Assembly: GCA_017407125.1 (NCBI GenBank)
Contig: JAFQXE010000018.1
Coordinates: forward strand, 56,904 to 120,903
Direction: 5' to 3'
DNA: 64,000 nucleotides
From: Thermoguttaceae bacterium
GTDB taxonomy: Bacteria > Planctomycetota > Planctomycetia > Pirellulales > Thermoguttaceae
Positions 20,372 through 29,137 of the stretch are shown one piece after another; the stretch's first letter is position 1; each line of letters begins with the position of its first letter. Below the pieces are notes generated by a model. It was given only the letters and a program-made list of their open reading frames with translations, did no database searches and was not told the origin of the DNA. A program made the position numbers and the translations under genes.

Positions 20372-23299
20372 TTATTCCCAGACTTCTTCTTCCGCAGATT
20401 TGGAATCGGCTTGAGGTTGGACGTCTTCCGTCGTTTCTGGTTCCGCCGATTTGACAGAACGGAGGAAAATCTTGCCCCAGGCGGAAAGCAGGATTGCGGG
20501 GAGAACCGTCAAGTCGCTAAACAGGGCGGAGAACAACAATGCGCACATGAAAAAGCTGAAGTAAATCGTCGGAATGAACGGGCTGACCATGTACGTTACC
20601 AATCCCAGCGAGCAAACGGACGACGTCTGGAACATCGCGGAGCCGCATTTTCTGTACGCCAGGCGCGTTGCCTCTTTTCTGTCCATGCCGCGTTGATGTC
20701 CGATTCTGTACCATGTAATAAAGTGAACCGTGTTGTCAACGGCAATGCCCAGCGCGGCGGAACCGGTGAGCATGGTTCCCATTTCAACGCGAAGATCAAT
20801 CCAGCCAACGATTCCAAAAACGAAAATCACTGGCAGCAAACTCGGATAAACCGCCAGAACGCCGCATCTTACCGAACGGAACAGACAGATCAGAATCAAG
20901 CCGATGATTATAAACGCCGTTAAAAAGCTGACTTTCAGGTCGTCCAGAAGCTGGTTTTGCGCTTTGTACACAACCGGGACGCCGCCTGTTACAATATATT
21001 CAGGCGCCGTCAGCGGAAGCGGAGCGGTTTTCTTGCTGGTCGATTCCGTATTTTCCGCAGAGTTCTCCTCGTTCGTTTCCGTTGGCGGCAAATCCGGATT
21101 GGCGTCGCTGTCAACAACAATATCTGGAATGACGTCCCCGTCAACGGGAATAGCCGCAGCGTCATCGACCTGAATTGCAGCGTCCGCATCCGCTGGTTGT
21201 ACAGCGGCGTCGCCTTCTTCGAGATTTGCAGCCGGAACGTCAGCCGGAACGTCTGAAACAGGTTCGTCGTCAGGAAGCGTAGGGATATCGTCAGGAAGCG
21301 TAGGAACATCGTCAGGAAGCGTGGGAACGTCGTCAGGAAGGGTGGGAACGTCGTCAGGAAGGGTGGGAACATCGTCCAGCGGAGCTTCGTCAGCAGGCAG
21401 TTCCGGAACGGATTCCTCAGCCGATTTCTCAGCAGCGTTGTCGGCAGGTTTGGCTGACTGCTGTTCTGTATTGGGAGCGTCTGAATTTTGTGAATCGTCC
21501 GGCGTTTCTCCAGACGCAGAAACGGAAACGAAGACGTCCTGCGTCGCTGCCACTGGCGGAGGAACGGTTTCTACCGATGGAGCGGGCAGCTCTTGTTGAC
21601 ACGATTGCTGAATCTGCGACTCAACGATGGATTTAATCTGTTTGATAATCGGTCCATAGTCAATACGTCTCATGGCAAACGTTCGGACTGTAATTCTCCA
21701 ATACTGTTTGCCATCCTTTTCCATGAAATACCCGGATTGGGCAAACCCTTCTTTTGCCGTGTCTATCTTTCTGTTGAGCAGTCTTCTAGCAGCCGCCGTT
21801 CTGGCGCCGTATGCCGGGATTTCCGGAATGAAATTGGTAATGCTGATAATCCCGACGTCTTTCATTTCCGTTTTGAGTTTTTGAGTAACGTCGCGAACGA
21901 AACAAAGCCGGTCAAAAATCTGCTCTTTATCCCCTTGCGGCCAGGAAAACATGACTTCAACGGGAATCAAAGGGCCGAACTGGTCTTCAACCCAGGTGTA
22001 GTCTTTAATCGGCTGAGTATAAGATCGAAGCATGGAGTGAAGACCAATGCTGGTTCGAATGCGCGCTGCGCCGAACAAACAGACGCACGCGATGAGTACT
22101 GACGTTGCCAATACCAGATACGGAGCCCGGCTAACCCAGGGATAAAACATTCGTTCCAGAATATTTGCCAAGTCCCATTGAGATTCTTTCTTTGTAACAT
22201 GCTTCCACTTGTTAATCGGGAAATTGATGTAATAAATCGGCAGAACTATCAAAATGATAATAACGGAAATAGCCAGCGAGGTTGACGATACAACGCCGAA
22301 TTTGCGTATTGGAACAAGCTGACTGCTCAAAAACGAGAGCAGACCGGCAATGGTTGTGATTACCGAAATAAACGTGGGAACCAGCGCCGTTTTCAGTGCG
22401 CTGAACATGGCCTCTTGAGGCTCCAGACGGGTGATCGCGTCTCGATAGTAATTTGTCAAATGAATGCCCGCCGACATCGAAAGAACAAATGTCAGGTTAA
22501 CCGACAACATCAAAATGGAGTCAAACGGAATGTTGAGCCAGTAAATCAGAGCCAAACACATCTGCTGGTTCATAAATGAAACCAGAAAGACTGTAAAAGC
22601 CGCTCGCCAGGAATGGAAACACAAAAATGATATAAAAATACCGATAATATAAGAAGCCACGTTCATCTCAATCAGATGAGTGCGGCAAATCGAGTCAATT
22701 GCGACAGAGTCAAGCGACGGGCCAGCCGCGTGAAAGGTTTTCAAATCCAAACCAATCGATTTTGCCAAAGTCCACAAACCGTTAATGGCCTCAGGACGAT
22801 ATAACGCCCCTTCTTTCGACAGCAATGCAATAAGACACGTTTTACTGTAGTCCGATGAAATCAGAAATCCCTTCATTCGCTCAAGAATTTCTGTATCTTC
22901 AAGCCCCAGACTTTCCTGAGAAAGAAGTTTATAAACGTCCTGACCGGTAATAACATCGCTAAAGAAGATATGCTCTGAACCGTCCGACGCCACCTGCGGT
23001 GAAAGGAGCTTTTCTTTGAATTCCTTCAGCTGAGGCGAATCCAAAACGCAGTTCTCCCAGCCAACGAGCAGAATTTCATTCGCGCCAAAAATACGGCCGA
23101 ATTCCACAAGCTGACGAGTTTCCGGAAATCGCTTGGGAATCCAGTCTTCAACTTTGTTTTCTGTATGACTCCAGGAATGCCTTGCCCCATAAATGATGAA
23201 AGGAATTGCCAAGCTGAGAATCGCAATCATCAAATATCGTCGGGAAATTAATGCTTTTAAGACGGTGTATACAATATTAGTAGGTGTGAACTTTTTCAA
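20372..23299 (-). CDS. MMPL/RND-family exporter (HAE3 type) with a Pro/Asp-rich tandem repeat insert
   Basis: 975 residues. Two halves each have one membrane segment, a periplasmic domain and five more segments, as in the MMPL/SSD exporters. Examples are residues 20-40, then the cluster with MSAGIHLTNYYRD, and the second half with GIAVDNTVHFITWYRIGH. Both retain the central Asp region typical of proton-driven transport. The second periplasmic loop carries about 150 low-complexity residues, including five tandem copies of DDVPTLP (21267-21371) and Asp/Ala/Val-rich sequence, a length-variable linker unusual for the family. These exporters move lipids or hydrophobic compounds. The SDR gene follows closely on the same strand. 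Confidence 0.85.
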   Translation of the reverse strand: MKKFTPTNIVYTVLKALISRRYLMIAILSLAIPFIIYGARHSWSHTENKVEDWIPKRFPETRQLVEFGRIFGANEILLVGWENCVLDSPQLKEFKEKLLSPQVASDGSEHIFFSDVITGQDVYKLLSQESLGLEDTEILERMKGFLISSDYSKTCLIALLSKEGALYRPEAINGLWTLAKSIGLDLKTFHAAGPSLDSVAIDSICRTHLIEMNVASYIIGIFISFLCFHSWRAAFTVFLVSFMNQQMCLALIYWLNIPFDSILMLSVNLTFVLSMSAGIHLTNYYRDAITRLEPQEAMFSALKTALVPTFISVITTIAGLLSFLSSQLVPIRKFGVVSSTSLAISVIIILIVLPIYYINFPINKWKHVTKKESQWDLANILERMFYPWVSRAPYLVLATSVLIACVCLFGAARIRTSIGLHSMLRSYTQPIKDYTWVEDQFGPLIPVEVMFSWPQGDKEQIFDRLCFVRDVTQKLKTEMKDVGIISITNFIPEIPAYGARTAAARRLLNRKIDTAKEGFAQSGYFMEKDGKQYWRITVRTFAMRRIDYGPIIKQIKSIVESQIQQSCQQELPAPSVETVPPPVAATQDVFVSVSASGETPDDSQNSDAPNTEQQSAKPADNAAEKSAEESVPELPADEAPLDDVPTLPDDVPTLPDDVPTLPDDVPTLPDDIPTLPDDEPVSDVPADVPAANLEEGDAAVQPADADAAIQVDDAAAIPVDGDVIPDIVVDSDANPDLPPTETNEENSAENTESTSKKTAPLPLTAPEYIVTGGVPVVYKAQNQLLDDLKVSFLTAFIIIGLILICLFRSVRCGVLAVYPSLLPVIFVFGIVGWIDLRVEMGTMLTGSAALGIAVDNTVHFITWYRIGHQRGMDRKEATRLAYRKCGSAMFQTSSVCSLGLVTYMVSPFIPTIYFSFFMCALLFSALFSDLTVLPAILLSAWGKIFLRSVKSAEPETTEDVQPQADSKSAEEEVWE
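21267..21371 (-). repeat. Five 21-base tandem repeats within the MMPL exporter gene
   Basis: Each unit encodes (P)DDVPTLP on the minus strand. Units differ by only a few bases, so copy number may vary between strains. Confidence 0.8.
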
Positions 23300-23465
23300 C
23301 GGAGTGCGCCTTCAGATGCAGGGAAAGTCAATTACAATCCCGGACGATAGCCTGCTACGTTTCTTCCAGGATTACTTTCTATTAATAATAACACATAATC
23401 CCGATTTGTAAAGGCGTTTTTTTAAGAATTCTGGGAATAGAGGGCAGGAAACAGGGAAAGCGGCT

Positions 23466-24356
23466 TTACAGCCCCAGACATTTTCGCATGAATTGGGCTT
23501 CTTCTTCCAAACCGTTTTCAGAATAGAACTTTTCCAGTTTGCGCCAGCGGACGACGTAATCGACTTTAGTCGCGTAATTGAGCTTTCTTAAACATTCCGG
23601 GCACAAATACAGCGGCGTCGCGTCCGCTTCTTCCAAAGAGTTGACGCCGTTCATGTTGCACTTGTACGCGATACAGTGCCGCATGGAAAACATGTGTCCG
23701 ACTTCGTGAGACGCGATGCGGAGCGTACGCCGCAACACTGTTTTGAATTCGTCCGGGTTGTCCGGAGCGCCGTTTCTTGCCAGCGACCAGACGCCAACCC
23801 GCTGTTTGTACATGGCGTATCCGAAACAGAAGTTCCATTCCGGGGCGGGAAAGAGGTCGTCTGCCGTAAAGGCGATGTACGCCGCCGCATCTTCCGGGCA
23901 GCGGGGCAAAAGAACCTTTTCGCAAATATACGTCGCGTTGAACTGACGCTGACCCATCGGATGAATGCGTCGGGCGGAAATCGGAACGACGGAAGCGTCA
24001 AGCGGCGGCAGGGTTTGAGTTTTCAGTCCGTAGAACAAGCCGAGGTACTCAACAGCTTTGTCGACAACGGCTTTTTGAGAATCGGACATGCGCCCTAAAA
24101 TCTGAACGTAAATGACTTTCTGTTTAGCGGTTGCGACAACAGGACGTCCGGCTTTGTATTGAGAAAACGTTTGTCCCGGCTCATTTTGCTCGTATTGCCA
24201 AGACCCCGGCTGCGGTTCCGGAAACGGCTGAGCGATTGACTTAAGTTCGTTAAATGTTAACGGTTTAGCCGCCTGAGCGCGGTCGATAAAAAATCCGGCG
24301 CTGACAGCAATGACAAATATCAGAACGATTAACGTTGAATGTCGCAGGGAGTTCAT
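23466..24356 (-). CDS. Exported archaemetzincin-like zinc peptidase
   Basis: 296 residues with an N-terminal signal (about 1-29, ending AQA). At about residues 215-255 it has HEVGHMFSMRHCIAYKCNMN, followed 17 residues after the Met by CPEC. This is the archaemetzincin signature HExxHxxGxxHC-x4-CxM-x17-CxxC, with one deviation: the glycine after the second histidine is serine (MFSMRH). TADDLFP and the preceding VQILGRMS region also match the family. Archaemetzincins bind a catalytic zinc and a structural zinc. Most known members are cytoplasmic, so the leader is unusual. Its start overlaps the stop of the small upstream gene by four bases (ATGA). Confidence 0.85.
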   Translation of the reverse strand: MNSLRHSTLIVLIFVIAVSAGFFIDRAQAAKPLTFNELKSIAQPFPEPQPGSWQYEQNEPGQTFSQYKAGRPVVATAKQKVIYVQILGRMSDSQKAVVDKAVEYLGLFYGLKTQTLPPLDASVVPISARRIHPMGQRQFNATYICEKVLLPRCPEDAAAYIAFTADDLFPAPEWNFCFGYAMYKQRVGVWSLARNGAPDNPDEFKTVLRRTLRIASHEVGHMFSMRHCIAYKCNMNGVNSLEEADATPLYLCPECLRKLNYATKVDYVVRWRKLEKFYSENGLEEEAQFMRKCLGL

Positions 24357-24574
24357 TCTTCCTTTTCAGACGAAGCCGCTAAAACCGGATCGTCCGGGTG
24401 GTTTTCGTTGTAGATGCGCTGCCACGATTCGTATTGAGGATCGCCGGGCTTGAACGTAAACGACGTATCCGGCAGCTTGCGTCCCTGTCGCGTTTGGGAA
24501 TGAACGCGCACAACCAGTACGCCTTCGCCGCGATGTATTATCGTATAGGGAACCTCGTCGGTTGCAATGGACAT
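24353..24574 (-). CDS. Small protein of unknown function coupled to the archaemetzincin-like gene
   Basis: 73 residues: a beta-rich N-terminal half (PYTIIHRGEGVLVVRVHSQ), then an acidic tail. No family recognised. It lies 72 bases after the ParA stop and overlaps the next gene by four bases (ATGA), so it is likely translated as part of a parA-small gene-peptidase operon. The overlap and orientation support it as real. Confidence 0.6.
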   Translation of the reverse strand: MSIATDEVPYTIIHRGEGVLVVRVHSQTRQGRKLPDTSFTFKPGDPQYESWQRIYNENHPDDPVLAASSEKEE

Positions 24575-24646
24575 GATTATTTTTCAGGAACTGGATATGG
24601 GAAAGTAAAGAACAGGTTTGCCATCTCATGGCGCCGTCTGTTCAGA

Positions 24647-25441
24647 TTATTCTTCGTAATTCATGACTTCCTCTGCCAGGGCAAGATAGTCAATCGCGCC
24701 AGGGCATTTGGGATCATAGGTAAAAATATCGTTTCCAAAACTGGGGGCTTCCGCCAATCTGACGTTTTTTCTGATATGCGTATTGAAAATTCGAGCGTTT
24801 GCCCACGGGGTAGCGCCGCCGTGCTGAACCCGGAAAAATTCTTCGACGTCGCCGGTAACTTCGCTTGTCAGTCTGGCGGAACCGTCGTACATGCACATGA
24901 TAACGCCGGAAACGCGCAGTTTCGGGTTGAGCCGTTTGTTGATCAGCTGAATTGTTTGAAGCAGTTTGGTCAAACCATGAAGCGCCAAAAAGTGCGGCTG
25001 CATGGGAATAAACGTCTCTTCGACCGCGACCAACGCGTTGAGCGTCAAAACGCCCAGCGACGGAGGGCAGTCTATTATAAGGTAATCGTAAGAAACGTCG
25101 TCGTCTTCGAGTTTATCGCGAAGAATCAACTCCCGACCGACTACGCCGGAAAGCTCCATTTCAGCAGCCGCCAAATCCAAATCGGAACCAACCAAATGGA
25201 GATTGTCGTTGATAACGGTTTTTGCCGACGCCAGGGAGACGTCGTCAACCAAAACGTCGTAAACGGTATTCTTTTCGCCCGTTTCGGTATTGACGCCGAA
25301 ATGAAGCGTCGCGTGAGCCTGGGGGTCCATGTCGATGAGCAAAACGCGTTTGCCGGCCATGGCTAAAGCCGCGCTGAGGTTAACGGACGTTGTTGTTTTG
25401 CCAACGCCCCCTTTTTGATTCATAATTGCGATGGAACGCAT
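24647..25441 (-). CDS. ParA/MinD-type ATPase
   Basis: 264 residues, full length for a Soj/ParA protein. The deviant Walker A KGGVGKTTTSVNLSAAL is at residues 10-27, LLIDMDPQAHAT carries the Walker A' Asp, and YLIIDCPPSLG is Walker B. ParA ATPases dimerise on DNA with ATP and position chromosomes, plasmids or protein complexes. There is no ParB-like gene next to it, so it is not a classical parAB locus here; a small gene and a peptidase follow instead. A promoter lies at 25511-25539. Confidence 0.9.
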   Translation of the reverse strand: MRSIAIMNQKGGVGKTTTSVNLSAALAMAGKRVLLIDMDPQAHATLHFGVNTETGEKNTVYDVLVDDVSLASAKTVINDNLHLVGSDLDLAAAEMELSGVVGRELILRDKLEDDDVSYDYLIIDCPPSLGVLTLNALVAVEETFIPMQPHFLALHGLTKLLQTIQLINKRLNPKLRVSGVIMCMYDGSARLTSEVTGDVEEFFRVQHGGATPWANARIFNTHIRKNVRLAEAPSFGNDIFTYDPKCPGAIDYLALAEEVMNYEE

Positions 25442-25946
25442 TGTATCTTTTTTTTAAGGTTTGTCAACGGTTATTACATCGGACTTCCTCTATTGCCAAT
25501 GTCATTTGCGATTGTACCATATTATTCCTTTGGAATCAACATCAAATTGAGGAAATTTTTGAACTCTTCCGCGATTGGGGACAATTAAGCGGCGAGTTGT
25601 CGGAAGAGGCAGGAAGACGCAAAAAGCCTTTTATAGACGCGCTTAATGACATTCTTAACGTTTCTGAAATATTATCATTATTGTCAGGAATATTGATTTA
25701 ATTACTGTATCTTTTTTGAAAAATCGTGTATTTTTATTCTTTTTTATAATAATATATATTAAACTACTTGTATAATCAATTCAAAAATGGATAATTAAAG
25801 CATTAACTATACATTTGGTACAAAACGCCCTGAAGCAGCAGCGATTTTGGATATCGCCGACTGTGAAACGCAGAGTGAATTGTCCACATTATCGTATGTT
25901 TGTTATCCCGATTCCTTAGAACCAACTTTTAGTAAGGCAAATTCCT
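25442..25946. other. Intergenic region between divergent parA and ankyrin genes
   Basis: Contains the parA promoter. An open frame at 25426-25701 has a protein-like 3' half (around ELFRDWGQLSGELSEEAGRR) but starts inside parA and has no ribosome site, so it could at most be a gene remnant. The segment at 25700-25800 is extremely AT-rich. Confidence 0.5.
25511..25539 (-). promoter_or_regulatory. Probable parA promoter
   Basis: Minus strand TTGATT, 17-base spacer, TACAAT, about 65 bases before the ATG at 25441. Confidence 0.5.
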
Positions 25947-27041
25947 ATGAATTTTATTAAGAAATACAGATTGCTGTTATCGTTGCTGGTTATCATCTCA
26001 CTTTGTTTCACGATTTCGCCAGCGGTTTATAGCTCCGAGATTCATGAAGCAGCAAAGGCTGGCAACCTCGCCCAAGTTAAAGAACTGATTAATCAAGGCG
26101 CAGATATTAACTCAATTTCCGGCTATAAAGAAACGGTCTTGCATTATGCCGCCGAAAGCGGAAATCTGGAACTGGTTCAGTGGCTGGTAAATCAAGGCGC
26201 TGATCTTACCGCAACTGCCTATTATAATAGAACGGTCTTGCATTATGCGGCCAAAAGCGGAAATCTGGAACTGGTTCAGTGGCTGGTAAATCGAGGCGCT
26301 AACCTCAACGCACTTGACAATGATGAGAAGTCAATCATGCATTCAGCCGCCGAAAGCGGGAATCTGAGACTGGTTCAGTGGTTGATTAAACAGGGGTTTG
26401 ACATCAACGCAAAAGACTATTTGGGTAAGACTAGTTTACATTATGCAGCCGAGAACAAAAGATGGGAACTGGTTCGATGGCTCATTGAGCAAGGTTGTGA
26501 TGTGAACGAAAGAGACAAAACAATGAAAACTGCCCTGCATTTCGCTGCCCAAAGCGGAAATCTTGAAATAGTAAAATGGCTGGTCGAAAATGGAGCGGAT
26601 GTCAATGCAAAAACAGAAGAATACGGAGGCTCTATCCTGGATTCCGCCATTCAAGAGACAAAGAATTGGGAAATGGTTAAGTGGCTTCTTGACCATGGCG
26701 CAGACGCTCCACACACCTTTTACTGGTTAAAAATATGGTTTTTTAATGGATGTCCGAGTTTTTCTGTTCTTTCGTCACTGATGATACAAGACAGATTATT
26801 TGTTATCATAATTGTTATCTTAATCCTAATACCTTTATTAGAGAACATCAGCATTCCATTTTATACGATCAATAGTACTTACCATAATGATCTCGTAAGG
26901 ATGTTGGAAAAAATAAACATTGCAATATGCAGCCTCCAAAACAATTCACAGAATTCGGCAAATGATGATGCTGTAAATAACGAGACAGCGTCTCCAATAT
27001 TGTTGCAACAGAACGAAAACGAAGTTCAAAAGCAGGATTAG
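25947..27041 (+). CDS. Exported ankyrin-repeat protein with C-terminal membrane segment
   Basis: 364 residues: signal peptide or anchor (about 1-30), then seven ankyrin repeats with the same core as the protein at 5501 (AESGNLELVQWLVNQGADL, AAKSGNLELVQWLVNRG, AQSGNLEIVKWLVENGADV). A strong hydrophobic segment (LFVIIIVILILIPLLE) follows at about 290-305, and then a Gln/Asn-rich tail. Topology is probably repeats outside the cytoplasm and an anchored C-terminus. Neighbouring repeats are nearly identical at the DNA level, hinting at recent duplication. The reading frame continues for 61 codons after the TAG stop (27042-27227). Confidence 0.85.
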   Translation: MNFIKKYRLLLSLLVIISLCFTISPAVYSSEIHEAAKAGNLAQVKELINQGADINSISGYKETVLHYAAESGNLELVQWLVNQGADLTATAYYNRTVLHYAAKSGNLELVQWLVNRGANLNALDNDEKSIMHSAAESGNLRLVQWLIKQGFDINAKDYLGKTSLHYAAENKRWELVRWLIEQGCDVNERDKTMKTALHFAAQSGNLEIVKWLVENGADVNAKTEEYGGSILDSAIQETKNWEMVKWLLDHGADAPHTFYWLKIWFFNGCPSFSVLSSLMIQDRLFVIIIVILILIPLLENISIPFYTINSTYHNDLVRMLEKINIAICSLQNNSQNSANDDAVNNETASPILLQQNENEVQKQD

Positions 27042-27383
27042 ACAATAATACAGATAAACCCCAGCCAGACAATTCTGACTGAAGAACTGGTAAAAAATCA
27101 GATTGCAGACAAGTCACCAACTCAGATCGTCGCAATTCTGGACGCAAAGCGCAGACAGGTCGCCGATCTTTTACTACTTTCAATTGAAAAACGGCTTAAT
27201 ATAAAATTATATTTATCATTAATGTGATAATACGTAAACTTTAAACAGTTAAAATGCTCCATGAAACGCCAATAAAAGCAACAAAAATCTTGCAAAATTT
27301 TAGTTTCCTTATATTATAATAAAACTTTGGACGAAAAATTGAAATAAGGAGCAATAAAAGACGGAGCTATTCGTTATACATTG
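27042..27383 (+). other. Intergenic stretch with an in-frame open extension after the ankyrin stop
   Basis: Directly after the TAG at 27039-27041 the same frame stays open to a TGA at 27227. It reads as plausible protein: QINPSQTILTEELVKNQ, then TQIVAILDAKRRQVADL. There is no start codon until the last sense codon (ATG). It could be the former C-terminus of the ankyrin gene cut off by a nonsense mutation, or a read-through product. A poor promoter-like sequence (TTGCAA, 19-base spacer, TATAAT) at 27290-27320 may serve the sigma-factor gene. Confidence 0.45.
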
Positions 27384-27911
27384 ATGAATAAATCGGAAAT
27401 GGTTCCTGATGATGAGTTATTTGCTCAGTGGGTTAACTTGTATGGATCGCGCATTCAGGCGTATATCCAGTCCCGCGTATATGATTTAGCTACAGCGGAA
27501 GATTTAGCCCAGGAAACGTTTTTTCGGGCGTGGTCAGCGCGAAAGACGTATCAGGAACAGGGTTCTCCGAAAAAATACCTTTTTTGCATAGCAGAAAGGT
27601 TAATAATCGACTATCGTCGAAAAAAGCGTCCCACGTTTTTTGAAAACGACGAAGTCCAAAGCGCTTGCGAACCTGTTGATAAAGAGGGTTCTGCCGAGGA
27701 AAAGCTGGTTTTGACAGAAAATATTCAGAAATTGCGTTCCGCGATGGAAACGCTTACTGAAGTTCAGCAAAAAACGCTTATGCTTCGATTTTATGGGCAG
27801 TTGTCCTTTGCGGAAATATCCGAAATAATAGACATGCCCCTTGGGACGGTTTTAAGCCATTGCCATCGCGCGCTGGAAAAGCTGCGCGGCATATTGGGAG
27901 ATATTTATTAA
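27384..27911 (+). CDS. ECF-family RNA polymerase sigma factor
   Basis: 175 residues from the ATG at 27384 (a TTG just before is also possible; no clear ribosome site). Region 2 spans about 20-85 with DLATAEDLAQETFFRAW and LFCIAERLIIDYRR. Region 4 spans about 115-170 with LTEVQQKTLMLRFYGQLSFAEISEI and PLGTVLSHCHRALEKLR. It directs RNA polymerase to a specific stress or envelope regulon. It is followed with no gap by a membrane gene and then an exported helical protein. This makes a compact three-gene unit in which the second product is the likely anti-sigma factor (inference). Confidence 0.93.
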   Translation: MNKSEMVPDDELFAQWVNLYGSRIQAYIQSRVYDLATAEDLAQETFFRAWSARKTYQEQGSPKKYLFCIAERLIIDYRRKKRPTFFENDEVQSACEPVDKEGSAEEKLVLTENIQKLRSAMETLTEVQQKTLMLRFYGQLSFAEISEIIDMPLGTVLSHCHRALEKLRGILGDIY

Positions 27912-28445
27912 ATGAACAACAACATTAATCCTGACGAAGTTTTGACTGACGCTCAGCTTGCCGCTTTGGAGGCAAAATTGTCGGTTATTACAGACGTCAG
28001 CCGCTCTGATTCAGACATGGCTCAGCTGTCGGAATCGGAACGCATTCAGGCGCAGACGTTTGATAAGCTGATTAATCTTGCCAATCAGGGAATTGAACTT
28101 AAACCGGTTTCTTTTACGATTCCGTCGGTTCCCCCGTCTGCTCCGGTTCGCCCGGCAGTATACAAAAAGAGAATTGGCGCGCTTGCTGTTGCCGCTGTCA
28201 TTTTGATTTCAGCGGTTATTCTGGCGCCGATGTCCCTGACTCGTTACCTCGGTTCTGGGGCAGATTCCAATATCGTCGCTGCAGATAATTCAGTTGTCAA
28301 CAATTATTGGAGCGATAATTTCGACAATCAGCTTTCAGAATTTGAAGGCGAGATGATCTGTCTTTCCGCCAATTACGACAATATGGACGTTGCTGTCGAC
28401 AGCATGTACTATGTTGAGGATTTTTCCGACTTTGGAGATTTTTAA
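27912..28445 (+). CDS. Single-pass membrane protein, probable anti-sigma factor or ECF-linked regulator
   Basis: 177 residues beginning immediately after the sigma-factor stop. The N-terminal 85 residues are hydrophilic and likely cytoplasmic (LTDAQLAALEAKLS, LSESERIQAQTFDKLINL). One membrane segment follows (IGALAVAAVILISAVILAP, about 88-106), then a short acidic, Asn/Asp-rich external part. No zinc-binding anti-sigma (ZAS) motif is present, so it is not a classical member. Gene order and topology support the anti-sigma role; sequence family does not. Confidence 0.7.
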   Translation: MNNNINPDEVLTDAQLAALEAKLSVITDVSRSDSDMAQLSESERIQAQTFDKLINLANQGIELKPVSFTIPSVPPSAPVRPAVYKKRIGALAVAAVILISAVILAPMSLTRYLGSGADSNIVAADNSVVNNYWSDNFDNQLSEFEGEMICLSANYDNMDVAVDSMYYVEDFSDFGDF

Positions 28446-28446
28446 A

Positions 28447-29001
28447 ATGAAAAAAGTTTTATGTTTCATGTTTGCGATGGCTTTTGTTCTTTCCGGCTTT
28501 GCCATGGCGGAAGAGCAGGAACACGTTTTCGTCAAAAAATTTCCCCCTTCGATGAACGTTCCTGGTCCCAAGCCAAACAAAGTGCCGTCTCAACCCAAGC
28601 GGAATTTCCCTGGAATGAACAAACCTTCTAATCAGGGGCGGTTCATGGGCGAAAATCCTCATAATCGTTTTCACGATATCGAAGGCATGAAGAAAAACGA
28701 TCCGGAACGATTCAAACTGCTTCAGGCGGACGCGGAAATGGACCGTAAAATCAAAGAGTTGGTTCGTCAGTACAAAGTCGAAACGAACGACGAAAAGAAA
28801 GACGCTCTGAGAAAAGAGATTACCGAACTGTGCACCAAGCATTTTGACGTTCGTCAGCAGCGCCGGGAGCTGGATCTGGCTCGCATGAAAGCCTGGCTCA
28901 ATCAAATGGAGCAGGGCATTGAAAAAAGCCGTCATAATAAAGACAAAATTATCGAGCAGAGAATCAATTCCCTCTTGGACGACAATCTGGGAGAATTCTA
29001 G
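28447..29001 (+). CDS. Exported helical protein, third gene of the ECF unit
   Basis: 184 residues from the ATG at 28447, one base after the previous stop, with a signal peptide (MKKVLCFMFAMAFVLSGFAMA). A Pro/Asn-rich linker (about 30-75) leads into a long charged helical region (RKIKELVRQYKVETNDEKKDALRKEI..., about 95-170). This resembles small periplasmic CpxP/Zra-type or Spy-like helical chaperones or sensors. As part of the ECF cassette it may sense envelope state and feed back on the membrane regulator (inference). It ends at the heptad hairpin element at 29003. Confidence 0.72.
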   Translation: MKKVLCFMFAMAFVLSGFAMAEEQEHVFVKKFPPSMNVPGPKPNKVPSQPKRNFPGMNKPSNQGRFMGENPHNRFHDIEGMKKNDPERFKLLQADAEMDRKIKELVRQYKVETNDEKKDALRKEITELCTKHFDVRQQRRELDLARMKAWLNQMEQGIEKSRHNKDKIIEQRINSLLDDNLGEF

Positions 29002-29002
29002 T

Positions 29003-29128
29003 TTAGGCAATAGGCAAGAGGCAGTAGGCAGTAGTAACAAGTGGTAAGTGATTAGTGGTTAGTACGCAAGCGCTCATCTAACTTACCACTTACCACTTTT
29101 CACTTACCACTCACTCTTGCCTATTGTC
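29003..29128. repeat. Heptad-repeat hairpin element between convergent genes (type example)
   Basis: Left arm: AGGCAAT/AGGCAAG/AGGCAGT units, then AGTGGTA/AGTGATT/AGTGGTT units. Core: ACGCAAGCGCTCAT. Right arm: the complementary series ACCACTT (several), TTCACTT, ACCACTC, ending TTGCCTATTG. The two arms mirror each other in the same order of unit types, so the whole folds into one long hairpin. It sits between convergent stop codons and could terminate both transcripts. Confidence 0.85.
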
Positions 29129-29137
29129 TTTTCTTAT

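Noticed and set aside
21321..21599. Ser/Gly/Thr-rich frame opposite the MMPL gene
   Set aside because: It is the antisense of the DDVPTLP tandem repeat.
25426..25701. 91-codon frame upstream of the ankyrin gene
   Set aside because: Starts inside parA on the opposite strand and covers the parA promoter; only the 3' half looks protein-like. Kept as a possible remnant, not a gene.
29003..29128. Heptad arrays considered as CRISPR repeats
   Set aside because: Units are 7 bases with no spacers, and no cas genes are present.
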